A stretch of 64,000 bases of DNA from Coniferiporia sulphurascens (lineage: Eukaryota > Basidiomycota > Agaricomycetes > Hymenochaetales > Hymenochaetaceae). Of the stretch, positions 55,594-64,000 are shown one piece after another. Positions within the stretch are counted from its first letter, which is position 1. Every line of letters starts with the position of its first letter. Under the pieces are notes generated by a model. It had not been told where the DNA came from. It saw only the letters and a program-made list of their open reading frames with translations, and did no database searches. The stretch is from NCBI GenBank assembly GCA_002794785.1, contig NBBA01000009.1:1860001-1924000 (forward strand), in the 5' to 3' direction. Position numbers and translations under genes: made by a program.

Positions 55594-56931
55594 ATGCCAT
55601 CTCCTATGTCGACAAGCGTCGCAGACGGCGAGCACGAAATTTCTTCCCTCCTTCATCCACCATATTTGGGGGAACCGGCCCAGCATTCCGACAGTGGAAA
55701 TTTTTCGCACCAGGAAATAGTGCCAGTATTAGTCTCGGAAACCCGAAGCTTGCCACGTGCTCCGACAGAAATGTCTCTTGGCGCATCACCCTGTCCGGTG
55801 CCTGGGTCGAACGAGATGATCGCTGAGGTCACAGAACGAGGGGAAACTGTGCAAGACAAAGGCAGCCCGCCTGCGCTATCTGACAATCATGTCACGGAGC
55901 ATACGGAGTTCGTGGATAAGACGGGAGTACATAATGATCTGGGGGTAGAGGCCTCGGCGGGTGCTCAGCTGGAGGACGTGCGGCACTCAGCGGAGCGATT
56001 TAATGAGGTAGGCTGTTTCTTCCCTCCTCCGCTATTTATCCTCGGTTTTCACTGATATTCCGTATCTTGCTCCCTCCCTTAACCCCCCGGAATCCGCCTC
56101 CTGTCTGACCTGACATACGGCCTACCCGAAATGCTCCGTACGCAACCTGTGGCGGAAAAGCAGTTACAGTCCCTGCCCCAGGATCATGGTGTCACGGACG
56201 ACAATTCCGACCCATCCGAGGCCCAGCTACCTCTCCCTTTGTTTAAGTTTCCGATCAACGAGGCCAGTAACGCTTCCGGAACGCGATACTCATCCCCGAA
56301 TTCATCTTATGCGGATTTGGGTTTGGTCACGAATGCTGGAAGCACAGGACTGTCCTCTTTTTACCCTCCCTCGGATTCGGATTGGAGGCGTCATTCCTCT
56401 GCCAATCTAAGCCCAACCGCTGCTTCGAGTGTTGACCTGCTTGTCCCCGCGCATTTTCCTGAACAAAAACGCTACTCGCTTGTCGATAGTGGCCCACTTC
56501 CGTCCGCTACTTCCAGCCCAGATGCTCGTAGACGTACCAAATCAGAGTTGGGCTTGAGTTCAGGCACACCTCCTTTACGGCGCCCACGGGGTGCTCGAGG
56601 CCTCAATGGTGATGGCACGGAGTCAGGATCCAGTTCGATATCAGAATCGCGTCAATCAACAGCGCGATACTCAACGTTCGCAGAAATGGGCATCCAAAGC
56701 TTTGCGATGACGAAAGGGGAAAAGACGATAGATACGAAGGGTAGGGGCGAGAGGAAGGCAGAAAAGACTAAAAGAAGAGAGGTAATTGTGGGCAATGGAG
56801 ACGTAGAGGAAACGGAGCGGAAGGAAAAGACAAACGAAACGGAACAACCAAAGGCTACGGAGAAAACCGCAAGGCCTAAGCACGCGAAGACGCTTTCAAA
56901 AGTCAAATCAAGGGACTGCGTCATTATGTGA
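55594..56931 (+). CDS. Ser-rich protein with C-terminal CVIM prenylation signal
   Basis: No family recognised. Exon 1 55594-56007 (138 codons from MPSPMSTSVADGEH) ends at GAG|GTAGGC in phase 0; exon 2 most simply starts at 56161 (AAAAG|CAG) and runs to 56931, total 394 residues. Alternatively a second gene starts at the ATG at 56131 (266 residues), because the assumed intron of 153 nt is long for this genome. The middle is Ser/Pro/Asp-rich and disordered, with SP/TP sites (NLSPTAASSVDLL, LPSATSSPDARRRTKSEL). The last 65 residues are strongly Lys/Glu-rich (KGERKAEK-type) and end KVKSRDCVIM. CVIM is a classic CaaX box with Met at X, which favours farnesyltransferase; the polybasic stretch before it resembles K-Ras4B-type membrane targeting. 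Plasma-membrane attachment is inferred. Confidence 0.7.
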
Positions 56932-58291
56932 GACGTTCGTATGTGTTCAAGGCGTACACGAACGCTTGTTTTCCTAGGAGAAGGGGGTCATTTTTATACG
57001 CATTTCAATTTGTCTGCTCTTGATTTCCAATCAATCATTAAATACTCTGACAGTACTCCAGTGTTTCACGCTTTACTCTTTACTGCGGATTTCCACTTAT
57101 CCTTCCCACTGCAATGTATCTTTGGACTGTCATTTTTATGGACCTGGTCAGCACTTCGGACAACACTTCTCACTTCCCGATCTATTGGATATTACATTAC
57201 ATCGTTATCGCACATATGTCTCCTTCTTACTATCAAGTTACTACCGTACCTAGGACTTAACTTTATGACACAGACGATACTAATAGATACTTTTAAATCC
57301 TCGTCCGTATTCCTTTCGCATTCACTATTCTCAGCATTTGTCTGAAGTTTTTTGTGTGGCAGAGGAGTGTACTATTAAATAGAATGACAGCCCACCGTAG
57401 CTCTTAGGGTCGGGGTTTAGAAATGTAGCTGAGTTCCGGGCTGTATGGGCGTTTATGGGCGCATACAGTAGTAGGCGATGCATAATTAATGTATCTCCAT
57501 TTTTCTTGGGTTTTTGGATGCCGACCCTTTTATTATCTACGCATGGGCGCGGGATCGCAGTGTGCGGTGCAAATATCGAGCTTGAGAAGAGGTATCCAAG
57601 TTATGGACTGGTAATACAATTAGCTCGCCATATAGATGTAACACTGGTTAGTGTGAAAACTCTCGATCTTTGAAGTCGGGTGGCGTTACATGTACGATTT
57701 GTTCTACTGCCGCGTCCAAAGCTCTGGATAGGTAGGACTGCAGCTTGATTTTTTCTCGAACGACTGCGGTCAACATTCTTTTTAGAAATGCGCAGCCGGT
57801 GACTGCGGGGCCTTCAGGCCGGTGTCCGGTCGCCGGCTTGGACCCTTTGTAACGTTACATCACACGTTAACGTCTCGTCACAGATTGTAATTCCGTGTTA
57901 TGGCGATCGTCTTCCCTCTTTGAGTTGAAAAACCCCTTAAATCGGTGCCAGACCCCAAATATAGTCTATAATTTATATTTTCTAAAGAGGCAATATAAGC
58001 AGTGCAATTATTGAAAACTGAACATTTATTTTGCACACTCAGATTTTGCCGAGGCCAGCCGGCAACTGCGCAGTCGGTTGAAATTTTTGCAGGTGGAGGC
58101 TGCGCATCCGCTGCTGCGGCGCCTTGAAAGGAATGCTTGGCAAGCCGGGGCACTGCCGGAGCGGGGGTTTGTGACTCATCACAGAGCGTATGTGACGCAT
58201 GTAACATACCGTCGAGCCGATCGGGACCTCGAGCTTCAGGCTGTCCACTGCGGTCAACGCTCGCTCAACGTTTTTCAAGTCTTCATTGTCG
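56932..58291. other. Intergenic, about 1.4 kb
   Basis: Pyrimidine-rich and AT-rich non-coding DNA following the CVIM gene, then the promoter/leader of the fucosyltransferase-like gene. No feature recognised. Confidence 0.45.
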
Positions 58292-60306
58292 ATGGGCTCA
58301 TGGGAAGGTGTCGCACGTCGTTTCTTTTCACCACAGCAATCAGGTGACCACTATGAACTTCTCGCGCCGGACGCTGAGCTACCAACGCGCCGCGCGTCAC
58401 CCACCTCTCGCCGACGCTCGTACGGTCCTCGCTCGTTACGCGGCTGTATCTTTGCTTGCTTTCACTTTATAACTCTCAGGCGCCTCATTGCTTTCGTTGT
58501 CTCTATCCCTGTACTTCTGTGTATGGGTATATTATGGTCAGGCGTACCCCCGAGCTACGACTCGGTTCGTGAATTCGAACGCCGTCTTCCGCAGCACAAC
58601 CTTTCATTGCTATCCCCTGAGGGAGAAAATGGCATGTACCTTCGTTTTCCGGAGCACCTCTGGGGTCATGGCCTAAACAATGTGCTGCAAGAAATGTGAG
58701 TATTTTCTTGTGCATTTTCTTAGGTTCGAAGTCGCAACATCGAAGGCAGCCAAGGAATTATATATGAATTTTTTGGATGGAGGCGAGGCGTGACCTCAGA
58801 TAACAGAGAGCGAGCCTACGACTGAGGTGATCGGAGCATGATTATGCCGTAGTCAAAAGATGGAGGCGTTGACTTCATCTCCTATGGTCGCCTCGGACGC
58901 CTTAAACACAAAAATCGGTGGAACAGATCGTCGCAGGTGTATTTGCTGAAATGATGGGGCATAGTTCTTCTTAGAAATGAAGCCAGCCTCGATCCTGCAA
59001 TGTGATTGCCGTGCATTACGTGCTGGTTATCTTTCGTTTGTTGTGCACCTTGGCCTCGCGTTCTGCTATCTCTTCATAACCACCTGAGTGGACTGTTATC
59101 ATAAAATCTGACTCCTTGCTTCCACAGAATTCTTATGTCCCAATTAGCCTATTTATCCAATCGTTCATACGTGTTTGAAGATTATACATGGTCACATACG
59201 CCATTACCTTATTCCATCTACGACTTTGCTCTCCGACCCACACATGTCCCGCTCAATGCCTTCATTTCGGGCCCTAGTGCTGGTGGGCCTATGCCCGCTC
59301 CACGTGCTGTCAGCTCGGAATACTGGGACATAGTTTGTCCATCCGTGAAACGCGTAAGAATTAACTCGAGCGATGCACCAAATCTCAGTGAGGGCGACGA
59401 ACTCATGGATTGGTGGGTCACAAAGCTTAAAAGCGTCCCCGAAAAGTGCGTTGAAGTCGGTAATGATCCGCCTGTCTTCAGCTGGTTGTAAGCACTCTCG
59501 CATTTTGTCATTTAAAACGCACCTAAAGAGCTCCATAGCTTATTCGGCTCGGAGCGTGTGCTCTCCTTATGGCCTTCTCTATCCATATCACCCATCGTGA
59601 AGGACTTTGCCTGGTCCCCGCTTGTTACCGCGGGTGTCGCGCGAAATCTAGCGTTACTCACCCCCTCACCCTCTTCCCCATCACTGGGTAATCCCAGCGT
59701 GCCTGACCTCGGTGCACGCGATGACTCCTTCCGTGGTCTTGTCGCAGTACATCTTCGAAGGGGCGACTATGTGCGTCATTGTCCACGTCTCGCTCAGTGG
59801 GGTGCGACGTATATGGGCTACAATCAGTTTGCCTCTTTGCCTGACCGATTTTCACCACCTGAGTTCGGTGCCCTCAACTCGCTTGACGGACGTACTGAAT
59901 ACTACATGGCGCACTGCTGGCCGGACGTGCCCGCCATTGTCGCAAAGCTATCCGAAGTACGCGCTGAGAACCCTGATCTGCGTCGCGTTTTCGTGCTGAC
60001 GAACGGATGGGGCTGGTGGGTCGACGAGCTGCGCGCAGCATTATTAAAAGATGGATGGGATGATTTGCGCAGCAGCCTCGATGTGGTCGTTGATGCGGAG
60101 CAGAAGTATGTTTCCATGGCTATTGATATGGCTATCGCAGAACGTGCGGAGGTCTTCGTTGGCAACGGGGTGCGTATTCTCGCGTTTGTCCTCGTTTTGA
60201 GTATTGATGTCGTCTCCGTTTTTTATAGTTCTCGAGCCTGTCATCCAATATCGTTATGCTGCGGATGGCGAAAGAGATGGATCCTAGAAGCAACCGCTTC
60301 TGGTGA
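58292..60306 (+). CDS. O-fucosyltransferase-like type II membrane glycosyltransferase
   Basis: Predicted Golgi/ER glycosyltransferase of the GDP-fucose O-fucosyltransferase-like group; donor and acceptor unproven. Exons 58292-58695, 59128-59487, 59539-60169 and 60229-60306; 490 residues. Short cytosolic N-terminus with YELLAPDAELPTRR, one signal-anchor helix at about 65-83 (LIAFVVSIPVLLCMGILW), then a lumenal domain. FPEHLWGHGLNNVLQE resembles the sugar-nucleotide-binding start of the family. HLRRGDYVRHC at 326-336 contains the conserved HxRRGD motif. VFVLTNGWGWWVDEL, DMAIAERAEVFVGNG and the C-terminal SSNIVMLRMAKEMDPRSNRFW complete the family pattern. The first intron is 432 nt, about eight times the usual length here. 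Confidence 0.85.
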
Positions 60307-60944
60307 AGAAAAAAAGTCCCGCTTTTGAATATATCCTTCACAATTACTTTTTCTCGGACTGATGGAATCCATTAGATGTACGTATATTTATTGTCTCAGA
60401 GGTTTGCTTAAGCAGACTGTTATATTTTGATTTCGCACGTTAGAATGGAGATTAGGCTCCAGGACGTGTGGAGGTCGTCGTATGCAAGTAGGATATGTTT
60501 ATTGGTTACTCTATGTAAATAAGCATAGCTCGTTTTATTAATGGCTTTGTTCGTATCCAGTCTTTCGGTCATAACAAGGGTTTTAGTGGACTTAATTCAT
60601 TGCCGGCATTTACATTGATATTTCCCTTCAACGTATCTTGCGATTTTTCTGCAAGGTTTTGGTCCGGAGTATGTATTCAATACTGTACGTGTCGTGTGCA
60701 TCATTAAGGGAAAACAGGGAAATTAACGATGCTATTTGGTATCAAATCTAGTTGGCTGTCTTAGCCTTGCGCATTAGACGTAGATGTATAAGGACATAGG
60801 GACTCTAGACCCTCAAGAAATTTCACTTAAAGTAGGCGGACCATCTAATTGTGTAGCCTGCACGCATGATAAGAATATATCGCTGCAACACGCACATAAA
60901 CCAGTCCACGGCACGCGCTTTAGACTTATCTGCGGCTGTCTTCT
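60307..60944. other. Convergent intergenic region
   Basis: AT-rich, no gene or repeat recognised. Confidence 0.5.
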
Positions 60945-62197
60945 TTACAAGAATTTCGCGGCTTCAAGGCCCTCTCGTAGACCCTTAAGCACAGCGAGGC
61001 GGCGCACACGCTCAGTTTCGAACGGAGCTATTGCATCGTCCCACCATCGAGAGCCAATTGGCACGTCGCGCCACGCACCACGCATGAGCTCACGCATGCT
61101 CTTCCCCTTTTCCTTCCCGCTCCCATTCGCGCGTGGGTTCCTGAGCTGCCTTATGCGAGCCCATGCGTCGGCGTCGAGTCCGCAACCTGCAGCTGCGAGT
61201 ACGAGTGCGGGAGGGACGGTAACGCGCCCAGATTTGAAGCACACCTCGTTTATCGCAATGCAATGAAGTGTCTCGCCAGGTTCCTCTTTCCATAGTGCTT
61301 CGAGCTCCGAAGCCGAGGATATTAATGATGACTTGGGTTCTGGATTCGGCGTTGTGCTACCAGAGCTGGATATATCCCCAGAAGCAGGCGTGTGTAGCTG
61401 AGGGAACGGCACGGAAGAACTTGAGACATCCGAGGCGAGCGCGGAGCTGGCATCTTGGAGGCGTTGGCGGACCTTCGAGTCGTTGGAAGACGTGCCCTTG
61501 CTCACATAACGTGAAACAACGTACACCTAACCCCACCCTATTAAGCATGTAATTGAGCCGAGAATGCAATACACACGTACCCATTTGTTGTCCCAACTGC
61601 CAACATACATCCTGATTTCGTAATTTGCACCAAGCGGGATTTCTCTGACAAAACGAAGATGGGTTGCACCGAGGGCAATCCAGCAGCCGTCGCGGAAAAC
61701 GGTGCTTAAGTGCGCAAGAGCGAACTTGAGGCGAAGCATGTCAAGTACTTTGGCATAGCTTGAATTGCTTAGGTGTATATTGTAGTCGCTTTCGTCGGGA
61801 CTTGCCCATGTGTTGTATGTACTGCGTAGCGAGAAGGGCGACTTTCCTACGGATGAAATAGAGTCGAGATATGCATCTTTGGCGCGCTGTGATGAAAAAG
61901 CGAGAGATAGCCATTTGAGGCGCACGTAAAGGACGGGCCGGAAGGTACGGACTGAAAATGGCTAAAGATGAGCTTTTAACATAGAAAGCATTACATTTAC
62001 GCACGATGCCAAACGAATGGAAATGAACGGCTGGTAAAGACCAACAGGAGGATGAAAAGCAAGCGCAATGGGCGAGGTACGAAAGGAAGGACCGATCGTG
62101 CCGAGTCGCCTCCTGTAAGCAGACCCGCTAGGTACGTCTTTGCGACGCGAACCAACTCGAGGATGTTGACGGTCTCCATGATTGGAGGGCTTTTCAT
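60945..62197 (-). CDS. THEM6-like (4HBT thioesterase-fold) membrane protein
   Basis: Hot-dog-fold protein of the THEM6 group; thioesterase activity in this group is not established. Exons 62197-62005, 61951-61581 and 61526-60945; 381 residues from the first ATG, or 375 from the in-frame ATG at 62180 (METVNILELV). N-terminal hydrophobic anchor RLLFILLLVFTSRSFPFVW. The hot-dog core holds STYNTWASPDESDYNIHLSN, SSYAKVLDMLRLKFAL, WIALGATHLRFVREIPLGA, and ending YEIRMYVGSWDNKW|VYVVSRYV. The C-terminal 170 residues include a Ser-rich linker, a THEM6-associated VCFKSGRVTVPPALVLAAAG segment and a helical end with WWDDAIAPFETERVRRL. Phases are consistent. Likely ER or mitochondrial membrane anchored. 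Confidence 0.85.
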
Positions 62198-63711
62198 TGG
62201 TCACTTTGTCAGTATTTTATAGGGTACTGGCAAATGCACATCGTTGGGGTTAAGCAGTCAAGGTGGGGAAGACCGCCGGGAACGCATACCCGATAGCCGG
62301 ATGCTTATCGAACAGGAACCAATTAATATTAATGCCCACACTGACCCTGCCTCCGAGTCTTGCTCACAGCATTGGACGGACATCTCTCCATCAGAATTTC
62401 TTACTTTCATTCTCAAATTCACCTTATACATGCAATGGAGATGTAAGCACCTTTATCGCACTTCAGGTAAAACAGCGACTACAAGTTTGACGTAAGTATT
62501 TTCAAGGCAATACATATATGGTCGCAATCAGTGCACTTTCGTGAATGGTAACTGTCAAAATCTATCATATGTTTAAAGTGCATAGAATTAAGCGTATCGC
62601 GGGGGCGGACGGTTAAAAAAACTTTTATCTGTCAACGAGCCCGGTCGGCTAGTCAGGTAACGCTTTATTACGATGACCTTAATTTTCAACAGAGAGGATC
62701 TCAGATGACGAAACAGTATGTTTTTGGTTCGTCTTCAACTTTCAATGTGTACTTACATGTGTGTGCGGCTCTCACTGCTCACCTTTCTTGGCCAGGCGAC
62801 ACGTCATCATCGGCCACTCAGGTCATCCTTTCAATCCCGTGTTTACCTTCTCATCTACCAACTTGATGTTGCCGCCCCTGTTTGTCATCGTGCTCAACAA
62901 GCTCCTCCGGTAGGCATGGCAGCGTAAAAAGTGCGAAGCTTCCGGACTACCCTCCTGGACTACGAGGGCGAATCATGATGCACCAACATCATCAGTTTTA
63001 CAAGGTCCTTCGGGATTCGAGTCCGGGCTCAGGCGGCTCCGCTTGGACACAATGAGTACACACGTGAGTACGGTTCCAACTGTGATTTCGGTACCCCCGT
63101 GCAAATCACAGGTGGTAATGGCAAGCTCTCCTTTTCGTATCCTTCAATGGCACTGTTGTTTCAGCCAATCTCCCCAACACTGACCAACAATGCGTCACCT
63201 TCAGCTGCCGCGGCCACGGGTGCACCACCGCTCCCGGCGATCGCGCGCCTAAGTCGTGTGGTGCGCGCACGTATGGTAAGCCTGGGGCATTGGGTCTACT
63301 AAATATGTTTCGGTATGTGCAACAGCTCCAGAAATGTCTATGGTCGCAACGGAAGGGAAAAAAAACTGGCGTATCTCATTGAACTGCAAGTTGTAAGTCC
63401 AATCGCACCTCTTGTATTCGCCCCACAGGGTTTCAGTAGACTTTTGTCCGGCATTTTAAACTCCAAATAACACGAAGCTCTGCGAATTCCCAGATAAGCG
63501 GGGGCTGACGGTGTATGGCTAGGCCCAATCTTATGGACGTGTGGCCTATCACTGGCTTAAAGAAAGTTTAGGACTGGACTGGCCTGACCTCAGACACAAA
63601 CGTACTATATAAAACCCGTTTATCGGGCATGGGTCTCCTCGTGAACTTGTCGCTTTACCATCGTTTGCTCATAGTGCAAAACGATTCTCTTCCCACCTCC
63701 TGCATCTCGCC
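62198..63711. other. Intergenic, about 1.5 kb, with TATA box for the edge gene
   Basis: No gene recognised. A good TATA box, tatataaaa, lies at about 63606-63614, some 100 bp before the ATG at 63712 of the edge gene. Confidence 0.5.
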
Positions 63712-64000
63712 ATGCCTGTAATTCCTTTAAACACGCTCCTTTTCTCCGACCCAGTCTCCATTGTCACGGTTGCTCCCGCTGTTGACAACATGGCCGGTGC
63801 TACAACTTCCCCTGTCGTTCATCCCATCCTGGTTCCCGCTCTCGCTATCGGCAGCTCCCTCCTAGTTTCTGCTCTCATCATCTGGCTAGTATATCGCGTC
63901 ATCAAGAAGCGCCGCCAGAAGAAACCACCTGCTCTCAAGCCTCTGCGTCTCCGTCGCAACGCTGCCCGTCACCTTCACATTGACATCGAGCGTGCACGAG
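63712..64000 (+). CDS. Single-pass membrane protein, partial at window edge
   Basis: The frame from ATG 63712 stays open to the window end (96 codons). It starts MPVIPLNTLLFSDPVSIVTV and has one strong hydrophobic segment, LAIGSSLLVSALIIWLVYRV (about 49-68), followed at once by the basic cluster IKKRRQKKPP, typical of a stop-transfer or signal-anchor with a cytosolic C-terminal side. No family was recognised from this fragment. A TATA box about 100 bp upstream and pyrimidine-rich leader support a real gene start. Confidence 0.65.
   Translation, partial: MPVIPLNTLLFSDPVSIVTVAPAVDNMAGATTSPVVHPILVPALAIGSSLLVSALIIWLVYRVIKKRRQKKPPALKPLRLRRNAARHLHIDIERAR

Noticed and set aside
62985..63040. tRNA-like B-box (ggattcgagtcc near 63014)
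   Set aside because: No matching A-box, acceptor stem or anticodon arm upstream.

Overview
The window looks like nuclear DNA of a filamentous basidiomycete, probably an Agaricomycete. Reconstructed genes are split by many short GT-AG introns, mostly 45-70 nt, at positions confirmed by reading-frame continuity. Protein families are typically fungal: OPT oligopeptide transporters, a MATA-type HMG-box factor, CBM21/PP1 glycogen-targeting protein, Mcp1, and His-rich methyltransferases that are common in mushrooms. No rRNA, tRNA, CRISPR or bacterial-style operon was seen. Exon joins were made by hand from splice consensus, frame and family similarity, so intron borders are predictions.

Layout. 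1.3-6.1 kb: one large minus-strand gene for a CBM21 protein phosphatase 1 targeting subunit. 6.1-10.8 kb: gene-poor. 10.8-12.5 kb: a lineage-type unknown. 14.2-22.6 kb: two inverted glyoxalase-like paralogues flank a GST, splicing factor SF3B4 and the copper chaperone COX17. 23.4-30.1 kb: a WD40 protein, an unknown 695-residue protein with 11-residue repeats, and, from a shared promoter, an ITFG1/TIP-like membrane protein. 30.7-33.6 kb: a Rev1 polymerase without a visible BRCT or C-terminal domain. 34.1-37.6 kb: a tandem array of three SAM methyltransferases with His-rich N-termini; the middle copy is a pseudogene. 38.4-41.9 kb: Mcp1 and the HMG-box regulator. 43.1-50.9 kb: two OPT transporters in the same orientation. 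51-55.6 kb: gene-poor DNA with a candidate 0.67-kb inverted-repeat element. 55.6-62.2 kb: a Ser-rich protein ending in the farnesylation signal CVIM, an O-fucosyltransferase-like type II membrane protein, and a THEM6-like thioesterase-fold protein. The right edge cuts a small single-pass membrane protein.

The genes do not form one pathway. Housekeeping functions (splicing, cytochrome oxidase copper delivery, translesion synthesis, mitochondrial lipid homeostasis) alternate with family-expanded accessory genes (methyltransferases, glyoxalase-like proteins, OPTs). The most unusual items are the decaying methyltransferase array with its CCAAT-rich promoter, the minimal Rev1, the CVIM protein, and the repeat-bearing unknown at 25-27.2 kb.
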